A DNA stretch of 64,000 nucleotides from Tanypteryx hageni (Eukaryota; Arthropoda; Insecta; Odonata; Petaluridae): the NCBI GenBank assembly GCA_028673005.1, contig CM054117.1, positions 48,763,370 through 48,827,369 on the forward strand, written 5' to 3'. Position 1 is the stretch's first letter; the number at the start of each line of letters is the position of its first letter. The notes below the pieces were generated by a model. The model had not been told where the DNA came from, did not search any database, and worked only from the letters and a program-made list of their open reading frames with translations. The position numbers and the translations under genes are program-made. This document shows, piece by piece, positions 45,107 to 56,700 of the stretch.

Positions 45107-45110
45107 TTAA

Positions 45111-45335
45111 CCCTTTCCCTACCAATTTTTTCGCAAGAGGAGGGGGTGGGAGGGTATGGGACGCATTTATCCTATTGGTATTTTTTAGTGGGACATATTT
45201 GTCCCAGTAGTACTCATTGCAATAGAAAAAATATACTAAGGTTTTCCTGAATTATTTATTGAAATGAATGCAACAAATACAAAACATGGAACGAGTTTTA
45301 TAAGGGATATATCCGTCCCTATGGTAATGAAAGGG
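45111..45335. mobile_element. piggyBac-like MITE with TTAA target sites
   Basis: CCCTTTCCCTACC at the left and CCCTTTCATTACC (reversed right end) are inverted termini. They are flanked by TTAA at 45107-45110 and 45336-45339, the duplication made by piggyBac transposases. At 225 bp it has no coding capacity. Three GGGAC...GTCCC-like microrepeats lie inside (near 45160, 45192 and 45303). Confidence 0.8.
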
Positions 45336-45339
45336 TTAA

Positions 45340-46574
45340 ATATATAATTATATTAAAGTCAGACACGCGATATCCTTGGCAAGTTATATATTTTTGACAA
45401 ATTTAAACTGCTATGCCATTTTCTCACGTTCTTCAGAAAAGCGTACGTTAAGGATTTCGCTTCTTACTATCTCTTTCAACTCCTTGTTTCACCTGAGAGC
45501 TTCCTTTTGTGCGTGCGTGTAGAGACCTACACAGACACACACGCGTGAACGAGGGGCTCGATGCACCGATGCGGAAGATCTAAGGACACCGACGGACCAA
45601 TTTAAAGCCTTAAGTACCCTCACCCGGAAACCTTTTTCGGGTGTCTCTGGAAATCTCCCCCTTTCCCCGAGACCTATCTCGTGAAACGCGCCTCATTTTT
45701 TCCACAGCCACTGACGCCGCTTCTCTCGCCTTTTTAGCCTCGAAACAAAAATTACCTCTCATTTCTCGCCGGATCCGTTTCCACGAAAACAATCAAATTG
45801 TGTGGTCGGTTCGGGGTTGTTATGGGAGGCAAATAGCCTTTGAGAGGAAGGGACAAAGGAGGTGAAAGGGAGGGGAGGGGGAGAGAGAGAGAAATTTGAA
45901 TTGTAATATTGGTGCCGAGAAGGGCGGCGTGTTTGAAGGGAAGGGTGTCGATTGTGTAAACACGCTCCGGACTCACGTTCACACCGTGTCGGATCGACTG
46001 TAAATTGTTGGAGTTTCACGCGTCTTAACGATTGAGATCTCTTTCGGAAAGAGGAAGGTTTTTACCTCGACCTTGGATCGTGGAACGTTTTGTACGCGTA
46101 TCTCGTTGATCTGGATAATGTATTAAAAAACAAGATGATCCAAACAGAACTTATGATGCCTACTTTCCATTTAATCATTTATTTAATAGTTATATTGGCT
46201 TTAATAGCTTTAAAGTCTTCGCGGATATGTAGCCCTTTGTGTTCCCAAATTTCGTAATTTACCGTTATAAAACACTACAAATGCATTCGAACGGAATATT
46301 AAATTGACCGCGCGTATTCGTGCGGCAACAATAACGCGTGTACGTATTAGAATATATCGAATCTGAGTCCAACAATAGTTGTTGCTATGGCAACACTCTC
46401 GTAATGAGTGACAAAAACTGCAAAATCGCCAGTATTTACGCGAAATTCTAAGAAATACAATCGATAAGTAAAATTCTACGATAAAAATTAGAACCTTAAT
46501 TTCTTTCCTCAGAGAATATTACAATACTCGCTCCGATATTACAATTCTAAGATGTTCCAATGTGCAAGAGAAAA
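45340..46574. other. No gene recognised
   Basis: A GA patch at 45860-45895 and CG-containing sequence. Frames on both strands at 45610-46019 lack domains. Contains the X-box listed at 46381. Confidence 0.45.
46381..46394. promoter_or_regulatory. RFX-type X-box
   Basis: GTTGCTATGGCAAC is a near-palindrome matching the RFX X-box consensus (GTTRCCATGGYAAC type) with the usual spacing. RFX factors drive ciliary genes in animals. No transcription unit is visible next to it, so binding is only a possibility. Confidence 0.35.
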
Positions 46575-46690
46575 TTATCCTGCACGATGGATTTCAGATT
46601 TCCCATGAAAATCAAATGGGAAGGATAGTTCCTGGAATCGAACCCGGGACTTCAATATTTGCAACAAAAACTATCCTCGGGAGCTCAACC
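46575..46690 (-). mobile_element. tRNA-like SINE fragment
   Basis: The complement contains GTTGAGCTCCCGAGGATAG, then CCCGGGTTCGATTCCAGG with a perfect B box, and an 8-bp GGATAGTT/AACTATCC pairing like an acceptor stem. A full cloverleaf cannot be drawn. Boundaries are approximate. Confidence 0.45.
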
Positions 46691-46835
46691 TATGTAGCAA
46701 GAGATTTCCACCAAGTTTCATGAAAATCGGTTTATTGGTTCAAAGGTTAATAGGGGGGGACAGACAGACAGAGAGACACAACGACAATACTATAAGCCTA
46801 TTTCCATTCTGGAAAGTAGGTTAAAAATGAACAAT
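46691..46835 (+). mobile_element. Non-LTR retroelement 3-prime tail-like sequence
   Basis: CACCAAGTTTCATGAAAATC, GGTTCAAAGG, then GACAGACAGACAGAGAGAC and a terminal TTAAAAAT-type tail are phrases commonly seen at the 3-prime ends of arthropod LINEs and LINE-tailed SINEs. No coding part is present. Confidence 0.4.
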
Positions 46836-46849
46836 CCCACGATGAGTTC

Positions 46850-47080
46850 GCCCGATAGCTGGACCTAGATTGATTCAATAGGTAGGACGGATAGATTTGG
46901 AAAACTAAGTGCGCATTCCGGCTACAAGGCAGCCGTCACTAGGTGTGATTCAACGATGTTTGATACTAATATAGCTGAATTACAACTGATGAAGGCAGAT
47001 TTGTAGTCGAAGTAAGCATTTGATTCTCCAGGACTTTTATAATAATACTGGAGATATCTAATATCTCTATTGAACTTAAG
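46850..47080. mobile_element. Inverted pair of hammerhead-motif repeats
   Basis: The complement of about 46905-46950 reads CACACCTAGTGACGGCTGCC...GTAGCCGGAATGCGC. On the plus strand 46985-47015 reads CTGATGAAGGC...GTAGTCGAAG, followed by ACTGGAGATATC. Both resemble the Penelope-type terminal motif at 19.5 kb and lie head to head about 50 bp apart. Both cores are degraded. No protein remains. Confidence 0.45.
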
Positions 47081-47798
47081 AAAGAATAACAGACTTCGCT
47101 TAGGTGTCTTTTGTTAATATTATTTATTTATTAATATTTTCGATAAGCTTGGATTATTCTAAAAATATTTATGTGTAAGACTTAAAATCGTTTAAGCATA
47201 ACAGAATAAGTTAAACCGAAACATCTAAATATCTAAAAACGCACAATAATTTATTCCCGAAATAAACTTTATTCAGTATAGAAACTAATGATATGGATTT
47301 GTGTAAGGGTGCATCCTTAACCGTAAAATACAAGCCTTCCATCTTATTAATATTCACGGTAATCTCCACCATTATACATTAATCATATGCATTACTTTAA
47401 AAAATAATTCATATTGCTCATGCCGTTTTTGAGGCCGTTACGAAATCTGAAACTTTTCACCATCCGAAACGGATCGAAACATAATTTCCCGAATTTTAAA
47501 ATGGGAAGGAAATAATAAATAATTTCGATGCAAAGCTTCAATGATTTAATGAGACCTATATTTCCCCATTTTTTTACGCAACGACGCCTATCACTTTCAA
47601 TGTAAAATATACAAGACACAAAATAATTCCATAGCTACCCTTACCTTTCAACAAGGACGATCGTAACATCGGACTCGAAGGTCCTTCGACTTTATTCGTT
47701 TTGACACAGAGAGAAAAAATGATAGCCCGGTGATGATCCACGAAAGCGACGGATTACAAAAATCCGACACTTCTACGAACGGTGCCTTAGGCGTATAA
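47081..47798. other. No gene recognised
   Basis: AT-rich. The 75-residue minus frame at 47392-47619 has no domain. Confidence 0.4.
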
Positions 47799-47806
47799 TC
47801 CCCCAT

Positions 47807-48609
47807 CAGTGCCGGTTTTACGATTTTGGGAGCCGGTGGTGTTGTGGTTCGAGTGTTGGCCCCGCCAGCTAAAGCGACACCCGGTTCGAATCTTGTAGGA
47901 TTTTTTCCGAGGACGCCCGGCCTCCTATTTGTGCGTGTTGGAACTAAGGAGATGAGGACGAGCCAATGAGAAAAAGAGTAATGAGGAGCGCGCTCAAATC
48001 AACAATCCGTCCTTCGGAAGGGACGTTAAGCCGTTGGCCCCCTTGGTGCTCTTCGTTAAGAGCAGGCTAAAAGTCGGCACCAGGTTTCTCTCCTCCCTTC
48101 CTATCCGGCTATTCATTGCACTACCTCTTAGATACCCATTGCGCGTATGAAGAGGTGAATTAGCTGGGAACATACGATTTACGATTTTGGGATGCTACTA
48201 TTTATACGTGATAATCCCTGCTTCACTACAGGAGTAGTCGTAAAAATCTATGTAAATACTACTCAGCGAAAAAGAGGGAAGGGAATAGGAGAACGCAAGA
48301 AAAATAACAATCACCGAGGAGTAACGGCCCTTCTTAACTATATCTTGCACGAGGTCCCAAAAAACTGCGGGACGGCTCCGCAAATAACTGTATATTATTG
48401 AAATAGAAGGGTGTGTCCTGGCAGACAGGATAAAATCATTCGGCAGGCACCAGTGTGATAGGCAATAACATATCTAAAACATGAAAGGCGTCGCCCCGAG
48501 TTATCTGACGAAAAATTGAACTGACAGCATGACTACACCACGAGTGCTTGGGGGCCCTCCTTAAATTCGGCGCCCAGGCCCCGTGGGCCCATGCCCAAAG
48601 ACGGCACTG
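47807..48609. mobile_element. hAT-like element carrying a SINE insertion
   Basis: The left end CAGTGCCGGTTTTACG and the reversed right end CAGTGCCGTCTTTGGGC are inverted termini. Flanks TCCCCCAT (47799-47806) and TCCCCCCA (48610-48617) look like a slightly shifted 8-bp target duplication. Removing the SINE and one duplication leaves about 440 bp. A GGCGCCCAGGCCCCGTGGGC stretch near the right end resembles the GGCGCCCCG-family hAT termini elsewhere in the window. No transposase. Confidence 0.7.
47832..48177 (+). mobile_element. tRNA-derived SINE with perfect 15-bp target duplication
   Basis: Flanked by TTTACGATTTTGGGA at 47817-47831 and again at 48178-48192, an exact target duplication. The head contains GCCGGTGGTGTTGTGGTTCG and a B box GGTTCGAATCT (near 47892). 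The body includes CCTTCGGAAGGGACGTTAAG and TTCGTTAAGAGCAGGC, a segment type common in arthropod SINEs. Length is 346 bp. It interrupts a hAT element only 25 bp from that element's end, so it inserted after the hAT element did. Confidence 0.85.
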
Positions 48610-48617
48610 TCCCCCCA

Positions 48618-49763
48618 CTATCGACAACATTTTAAGCAGCCTCGTTGAAGAAGATCAAAATACGACTCGTTTCCTCCATCGACTCTCTCTGTCTCTCCCT
48701 CGAAAGTCGTCGAGTACAAAACTCAAGAGGATTCGCACGGAAAACCACGCGCTCTTATCGATAAATTACCAGTTTCCAGCAGGAAAAAAAACCTTTGTGG
48801 CAAGTGACGGGAAAACAGCTCTCCTACGAAGTCCTCTCAAACACACGCACAAGAGACCGAAAGGAAAAAAAAGAACGAGGAAAAAAGACGTTTTACTCGT
48901 CCTCCTACCACCCTCTCTCCCTCTATCATGTTTTACTTTTTTCATTTCCCATCCATCTTCCTTCGAACAAACACCTGTTTACACTCTAGCCAAAAAACCC
49001 ACCCATGTACTCGCCATTTTAACTGTCAAACGATCCCGGTTATCGTCAGTGAATGCGCGGATGCAAAAAAACGAGGGAGGAACGGAAAGAGAGAACGGGG
49101 GAGGATTTGGTTCCTTTGTCGTGGAGAAAAAATTTCTTCCACGGACCTCACTAAAGAGATATCCCATCCCCACACCTCACCCTCCCTCTCACTCTCCCAA
49201 ACACAGAGAGAGAGGGAGAGAAAGAGGAGACTACGCACCGAGTCGGTAGCTTTTGTGTAAAGTATAGGGACAATAAACAATGGCAAGCGCTTGGGAGCAG
49301 AAGGGGAGGGTAAGGATAAAGGGGATGAAGGAGACTGGAGAAGAGGAGATGGTTAAAAGGGGGTGGTGGCGAGGGCGAGAACAAAAGGGGATGAGGGTCG
49401 GGTCAGCCATTCGGGGGCGGAGGGAAGGGGTGAGAAAAACCTCCGGAAAATTTCACCCTTGCAGACTCCTTTACTTTTTAAAAACCTCTCGTATGGAGAG
49501 GATTGGTCGATGGGGGATGAGGGACGCCCACCTGTTGCCGCCCGCACGCACGCATGGTAGATGCACTACCGCCGGTCTAAAAGCGGACGTGCCACCAACG
49601 GAGGCGGCGGCTGCATAGAGAGATTCTTCCATCCAATTTCGCCCTCGCCGAACCGAGGAAGAGGGAATAAGGAGGGGACATTATCCTTCGCTTAGACTTC
49701 CTCCCACGCCACCCTCCCGCCCTTCCAACTCCCTGTCCTCTTGAGGAACCGATACCCGATACC

Positions 49764-49795
<32 letters not shown>

Positions 49796-50298
49796 TAGCG
49801 ACTGTGCTGCCATCTCTTACCACAAACAGCACCATCTCACCGAGAGCGCTTGTTCGGACAGCGCGGCTAGGGGTTGTCAAGCGGGATCTCTGAATCTCGA
49901 AGATAAAAAGTACAACCCACTTCACGAGAAATCCGTCAACGATTCCGAGAAATGTCCGGTGTAAAAAAATAGAATTCTAATTAGTATATTTTCATAGTGG
50001 GTGCAACAAATCTCCATATAAACTCGCGAAATATACTTAACGCAATTGTGTTATTATGCTGAGTTATCTAATAACTTTTCTCAACTCGTTCCTTAAGTCT
50101 CTCGCTTGGCGCCAGGCTACAGACGATCACCTGAGGCGCTGTCCTCGTAGGTGCGAAATATTGCATAAAAATTAGGGTGTCCAAAATTTGCCTGATTTTT
50201 TAATTTTTTTACTTCTAAATTTCGAAATATTTCAACTAGATAAATGGGGACTATACCTTTATTTATATAGGGTAATAATGTTTCATTATAATTTTTAC
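48618..50298. other. No supported gene
   Basis: The 233-residue plus frame 48548-49249 starts inside the hAT terminus, has Ser/Leu- and Lys/Arg-rich patches and no domain. A GA patch (49200-49235) and a pure (GA)n run (49769-49794) are present. Confidence 0.5.
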
Positions 50299-50784
50299 GC
50301 GTTCTTTGCACGAAGTGAACGCATATAGGGGAGGAAGTTTCCGTCCGTCCGTTCATCTGTCCGTCCGAATGTTAAACTCGGGAACCGCAAACCGTATTTA
50401 GATGAAATTTGGTATTGGGGAGTTTTAGTAAAATTGGTCGATCAATTCATATTTTGGTTAAAATAGGACAAAAATTACGACCACTTTACATGAAGACCTA
50501 AATGTAATTTACAAAGTTCCTTTGTTTCAACTCGGGAACCGCTGGACGCATTCTGATGAAATTTGGTATTGGGGAGTTTTGCCAATTCCAATTTTGGTTA
50601 AAATCGGACAATAATTACAACTACTTTACATGAAAACCTACATGTATTTTACAACGTACCTCGCTAGCTTCTCCTTAAATACTCATCCGAGAAAAAATAT
50701 TGAGAAGATTGTGAAATCTCAAAGAAAGCATCTGTAAACTGTCTACTTCGACATGAAGTAAGTACACCTTTCCGATCTTGTTAT
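50299..50784 (+). repeat. Interspersed dimeric repeat, copy 2 (inverted at 10.2 kb)
   Basis: Begins GCGTTCTTTGCACGAAGTG and contains two units about 152 bp apart, each with CTCGGGAACCGC, GATGAAATTTGGTATTGGGG and ACTTTACATGAA. Its reverse complement aligns with 10207-10663 throughout. A CCGTCCGTCCG stretch near the left end is also typical of these arthropod repeats. Confidence 0.7.
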
Positions 50785-51201
50785 ATAGGTTCTAATTTTT
50801 CAATGCATTTGTATCATCATTTACTATAAATAACCTCTATGTATTTTGTGTCTCTATTTAAAATATTTTCACTTAATAAACCTTAACTTTATCAATTTCT
50901 TACGCGTCAAATATTTTTAATAGTAAATTTTAATAAATAAAGCAACCTCTCTCACCATGACAGTGTTCGATATTTTAATGTTTTTCAGAGAGCGTGGGAT
51001 CCTGTTGATACTGCCAACAAGCAGGCCCTGCGCAGTGTTACCAGCTGCTAAATCCGCTAAATGGTTGTGAAAGATCTCCTAGATTTATTGTTAGACGAAA
51101 ATAAGCTAGGGATTGGGATTTTATCCACAAATTAAGCGCGCATCATTCCACGGAACTTCTGGAGACACTATATATTAAAAACATAAAATATGAATTTTTT
51201 G
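50785..51201. other. No gene recognised
   Basis: AT-rich spacer without structure. Confidence 0.4.
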
Positions 51202-51329
51202 TAGAAGATTTAAATTATTATAGAAGATTTAAATTATTATAGAAGATTTAAATTATTATAGAAGATTTAAATTATTATAGAAGATTTAAATTAATATAGA
51301 AGATTTAAATTATTATAGAAGATTTAAAC
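51202..51329. repeat. 19-bp minisatellite, about 7 copies
   Basis: The unit TAGAAGATTTAAATTATTA is repeated nearly perfectly. One unit has AATATA in place of TATTATA. The high identity points to recent expansion. Confidence 0.95.
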
Positions 51330-51405
51330 TTTTTAATATTTTTGTCAATACTCGAGCAAAAACCTCAAAATTCATTTATAAAATACTCGGAAAATCCGCT
51401 TAGCG

Positions 51406-51744
51406 TAGTGGTGAGCAAACTACGGCCCGCGGGCCGCATACAGCCCCAGAGAGCGTATTATGCGGCCCGCAAAGCTATGATTAAAAAGAGCGCAAAATTT
51501 AACACACAAATTCATATAATATACATTAAAATTAAGACAATAAAACAATTGAGATTGAAATGTTACTCCTAAAAATATAATTTAGCCTTGATTTTCACTG
51601 GTACGATACCTCAGATTCTCTAGTTAACGTCCGATTTAAGGTCTTATCCGCTCCGCCGAAGAATTGACAACTTGTAATGCGGTCCGCTGAAGAATTTGCA
51701 ACCGCCAATGCGGCTCACCACGTAGAAAAGGTTGCCCACCACTG
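51406..51744. mobile_element. hAT-like MITE, GCGGCCCGC family (copy 2)
   Basis: Ends TAGTGGTGAGCAAAC and GGTTGCCCACCACTG are inverted repeats. GGCCCGCGGGCC near the left end and repeated AATGCGG segments near the right match 20965-21287 throughout. No target duplication was recognised. 339 bp, noncoding. Confidence 0.75.
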
Positions 51745-51767
51745 ACTTTTTAAGAAAAAAATCGACT

Positions 51768-52425
51768 TAGAGATATCAACGGAAATACACGTTTTTGGGG
51801 TCCTCTGGACACGTTTTGGCCATTTTCTCGATGATGTCTGTGTGTGTGTCTATGTGATAGCTTTTTTGTGGGTGATCTAACTCAAAAACTATTAATCAGG
51901 TCAACGCGTAATTTTATATTAAACATTTTTATACAAGTCAGAAGAACTGATTAGTATTTAGTAAAAATCGGTCAACCGGAAGTGGGTGTTTACTCTTGTC
52001 ACTTATCCGTTATTTTGAAATATTTTCTTTAATATTTAAAAATGTATCGGAATAAAAGTTGTAGGAAATTTAATTTTCTACAACGTTTGTTTGAAACAGG
52101 TTTCCATATAATACATTGCTTAAGAGATATCCTATATTTTAGCTGCCACCACCACGCCACCTACCGATGACTATTGTTAACAACTGACGCTTAGTTACGT
52201 CTTGGTAACGCTCCTTTTTCTTTTCTTAATTGCTGGAGTTTTGTGGCTATATCCAATATCAAAAGGCTATGGTTTGAGTTTATTTCTGTTCTTTGTAAAG
52301 TCTAAAATTTTTTCGCAGTTTCTTAAAATATTTATTATTATGTAACCTATTTGGAATTTTTAGAAATATTACAGATATGGAGAAAGTCATGTATGTGGTG
52401 GCCACATCAGATTTTTATGTATGGT
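51768..52425 (-). repeat. 650-bp interspersed repeat, copy 2
   Basis: The reverse complement of this stretch aligns with 39926-40575 over its full length, from the GTGGCCACCACAT end to the CGTGTATTTCCGTTGA end. It carries a short GTGTGTGTG run (51840) that is absent from the other copy. Confidence 0.75.
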
Positions 52426-53267
52426 TATCTTATGTAAAATAGTGCAACTTATGACTTGTTTAGTGAGCTTTGGTAGGTTTCGCAGATTTTTCACACCCCC
52501 CTTTTATGTGGGCGTTTTCCTGTAGTGGGTTGTTTTTGTTATTTTTCCCACCCAATTATTATCTTTGTACAATTATTGTATCATTATTATATCATCGCTA
52601 ATTCTTGAATTCATTATTATATTTGTATCGTGACAAGGGGTTAAGTAGACGATGGGACTTCCTAGTCTCAATCTCGCCCCAAATAAAGACCATATCTTAT
52701 ATAATCTAATCTTTCTCATTCCCCATCCCACCACTCTTTTAATCCACCTCTTTTCTCCTCCTCCATCCATTCACCTCGACCTTTCCTTCCCTCGAGTCCG
52801 AAGGAAGAGCGGACGGACTGGATTTTTAGGCGATGCCGCTTATGAATCATAAAAGGGGCGAGAAATTTATACCGACGTCATTTTTCGCTGTCGCCTTGTG
52901 CCGAGGCGATTGGTACCCACGGGCGCATATATGTCGCGGGCGCTTGGTTTTTTGGAGGGTTCGGCTCTTTGTCCCTGTCCGTATCGGTTGAATCGGTCAT
53001 CGCCTAAACGGTTTGAAATTACAGGATGTCAAACGCGAGAGGGAGAGATAAGAACGATAGGTAATCGATACGTTAAAAAAAAGGAGGGGCCGAAGAGATT
53101 TCGCATCTCCTCTGTGTGCGTGCGTGTGTTCGTGCTATCTCCTCTCTCAGGCTGACGAAAGGTTACGCCCGAAATGATTCCAATCAACGTGTTACCATGT
53201 GTGTCCCTCCGACACCCCCAGCGGCCCTCCAACTTTACGGTAAGTGTCCACTGGGCTTCCTCTAACA
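52426..53267. other. No gene recognised
   Basis: A plus frame at 52898-53155 and its minus overlap have no domain. Nothing repetitive was seen. Confidence 0.45.
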
Positions 53268-53607
53268 CAGGGGTCGTCGACCTATGCCCCGCGGGCCTTG
53301 TTCGGTCCCCGAGAGCGCTTTAAGCGACCCGCGAAGCTGTGATGGAAAAGTGATCGGGAAAATTTCACATGGGAAATTTCATTTTTTTTCAGTAAAATTA
53401 TGGTCCCAAAACCTTTTCTGATGAAGTTTTAAATCTGGCAAATTATGCAGACTGGATTTTTGTTTATATGAGACCATAGAAAGATCTAAACTTCTGATTT
53501 ATCGACTCATCCGGCCCGGCGAGGCTTTCTTGACTTCCAATTCGGCCTTTCGAAGCATTCACAATTGCGAATGTGGCCCGCCGTGCAAAACAGGTTGCCG
53601 ACCCCTG
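53268..53607. mobile_element. hAT-like MITE, GCGGCCCGC family (copy 3, divergent)
   Basis: CAGGGGTCGTCGACC and the reversed right end CAGGGGTCGGCAACC agree at 13 of 15. Flanks CTCTAACA and CACTAATA match at 6 of 8. Internal GCGACCCGCGAAGCTGTGAT and AATGTGGCCCGC relate it to the copies at 21.0 and 51.4 kb. 340 bp. Confidence 0.7.
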
Positions 53608-53614
53608 CACTAAT

Positions 53615-53770
53615 ACATAACATCCCTCGTTTTGCATGTTACATGCATTCCTGGAAAATATCGTGTAAAGCGAAACCGTGCAAAGTGAGATAGTTTGTCC
53701 ACATACGAATACATGAGGTTACATTTGAGCGCCGTATTAAGCTCAACGTGCAACGATTTAGTTATACTGC
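53615..53770. mobile_element. Terminal fragment of the 34.6 kb TIR family
   Basis: CCCTCGTTTTGCATG followed by ATTCCTGGAAAATATCG and GTAAAGCGAAACCGTGC parallels the left portion of 34607-35266 (TCGCTTTACGCGAC, TTCCTGAAAATTTCGC). Only one end is present. Confidence 0.4.
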
Positions 53771-56700
53771 ATTCATAATTGCCCCCTTTATTTTTTTAAT
53801 ACAACCTCTGAACTGTAAAAGCTTGGGTACCCTTTCCGAAACCATGCTCAAGTAACATTGATGGCTGGGCTATTCGAGGGATGTTTACCTCGTTTCACCT
53901 TCACTCTGTCTATGTACATACACAAATGCAAATATACGTACGTGAAGATGGTAACATATTTGTCAAAAACATAATTTTCCACCGTACTGCGTTTCTAGAA
54001 ATATTAAATATAAAAATCACCCAGATCGAACTGGTAAAGCAGTTGACCATAAGTTCTGATTCTCCGCCATCTAAATCTTTGATTTCCTCGAAATCCCGCT
54101 GTTATTTTTATATTTGAATCTCAATCCACGAAGGGATTGCGATTTAAAAAAATGTATTTAGTTCACTTAATTTGAATGTCTATTTATTTTCTCATTTACA
54201 TATTTATAGTCAATTCTCTCAGCACAATTTTCTCAAAAACTACTTCATGGATTTTCTATTTTTATACATTCTTAGAATCGTAATCACCTCTAGATTGTCA
54301 GTCTACTAAGAGAATTGGCATTGATCACCTCCAACAGGTGCTGCACGACCAAGTGTTCGCCTTTCCATACAAACTGCTTACAAAATTGCTGTAAATTCTG
54401 ATATTAAAATTTTAACAGATATTTTGTAAAAATAACTTTATAAAATTAATTTAAAATCAAATTACGCATACTTCTTATAATATATAAGAAGAAAACGATC
54501 TCTTCTTTAACTCCTAATGTATAGGTGGAGGGAAACTGGAGGTAGCTAGCTTCTTTCGCACGCTTTGGGATATAAAAAAACGAAACGGGAACTCGCCATA
54601 ATTAATTGTTCCGCTCGGCAATAATATATTTCCATCGACCGTTTTCTTTGTTGGTATCGGGATGGAGAGTTCTGACGGGAAGCCACGGCAATCGTTATCG
54701 CGACTTGTTAGCGAAAAGGAATCCGGCTTTACGTGTTTATCGCTTCGCCGCGCCATGGGCGAGTCGTCAGGATGATCGGCGCTGACATTTTTTGACGATG
54801 CGTATATTTTTTGATTGGTCGAAAAGGAGAGATCTCGGATCCGTTACGGCAGCGCCTTGTGCGATTGATCGATAAATCGACTCGAAATTTTTAAAATGGA
54901 TTCGGTTCGAACTTTAGTCACGTTTCCGAGTAGCGGTAGATGTTATATAGTCAATTGGAATGCGAACGACTGTGTGACGCGATATTTTTCGTAGATATGC
55001 AAATGGTTCGTCCCTGGGAAAATTTTTGCGCCTGCCATAATACAAATAAATTATTCCGTTAGTCGTATAATTTTAATATGCCATTACTTCAGACGATGGC
55101 CGAGCTTCGAATTTAAAATACCGTCTTCGAGTCTAGTGCTGATATGAACACGTTAAATCCGTATTTTAAAAGTTCGATTGCAAAAAGAAATTTTGTTTCG
55201 ATGGAAAGAAGAACAGACAAATTAGATCATTTATAACAAATATGCCATTAAGTAGGATCTATGTTCCACGTAACTAAAAGAAAATATTTATCTTTTCGAA
55301 CATTACAAACTTCCTATAGCCGAAGAACAGTTCAAAATAAAAATGGAGTCAACAAGAAACATTCATGCTATTGGATTTATTTGGGTTCCGAAAGAAGATA
55401 ATCGCAAGTTCCACCTCAAACACAAAATTCCAAATTTCAAATTACAAAGCAGGAACAGTTTGGAATTAATGGTGGTTAACACGATAATTTATTCTATCTA
55501 AAACTGCCGTGAAAGTATCCATATGTAATCTGCGAAAAATCTAAGCTAAAAGCTGCCGTATAAGAATATATTTTACTCCCACACTGTTACAGATTTCTTT
55601 AAGTTGTTGGTAAAAACAATAAACGGTCGTTATCGCCATCAGCAAAAAACCTGCTATAACACAACACCTAGTCGAGTGAGTCCCACCATAAGGAGCGCGT
55701 TTCAACGATAACCCACTGTTTGAACAGCGCATATCGCGTCAAGTAAATTAGTTATCCTTAACTATGCGCACTCGCCAATAAAGTACGCCAAAATGGGCGC
55801 GACGAAACAACATTGTTCTCGCGCGGAGACAAGGAAACCGTAACGAAAGCGGGACCGGCGCTCTATAGTTTTCTAATCCGAATAAATTTATCGTTAGAAA
55901 GTGACACATACGTATTAAGAAGCCGGACAACGAACTGCGCCAATCCTCCATCGTAGATCCTCGAAAAACTTATCCGAGGAAGTCGAAAGTATGGCGACCG
56001 TCAAGGAGAAATATATTATCCCGCGGACGTGATAAAAACGAAATAAAACTTCCCCGCCCTCTGGCGCGGAAGGATATAAAAAATAACGTCCGGAGAGAAT
56101 GGGCGAACATCGTATTTAGTCCTATCGCACAAAAACGCATAGAAAGCTCTAACGAGGGAAGCTTTTAATATATGTATGGACACACTTGCGGAGGCGGGAA
56201 ATGCCTTATGTCTACAGCGATAACGGCGGACATAAGAACGTCTCGAGAGGGAGATAACACAATGGCGCGCCGCGTGATTGACCGACTGTTGGCCAGCTTT
56301 TAAAAAAAATACATTATTTACTGTGCCTTCCGCGCCATCTCGCTGGATAGAGTGAAGGATAGGAGAGAGAAGGAGAATCTGTGTCTTGCGCCATTGTGTA
56401 GTTAGGAATGCTTTTTCCCAAGAAGATGGGATATCGGAAATCTACCCTCCATCCTCCGGTGCAATAGAGCAATGTTTTTCGTAGTAAATGTCGCGGACCA
56501 GTACTCAACCCATATCCAGTTAAAATATATTTATCCAGAATGATAGGAATAGAAATGCTCCAATTAGATAAAGCCCACTCTTTAAGTAAATGTTGCCATT
56601 TATTGCGAGGAAATAAAAACATAAGTCACGACATTTTCTTTATGTCGTCTTCCCGCTGGGTTGCGAAAAAAATGTTTACAAAACACTGCCATATAAAATC

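Noticed and set aside
48548..49249. 233-residue plus-strand frame, the longest plus-strand frame
   Set aside because: It starts inside the right terminus of a hAT-like element, is composition-biased and has no recognisable domain. Not called as a gene.
51202..51329. Regularly spaced repeats considered as a CRISPR array
   Set aside because: The units are contiguous with no spacers, and the setting is a eukaryotic genome. It is a minisatellite.
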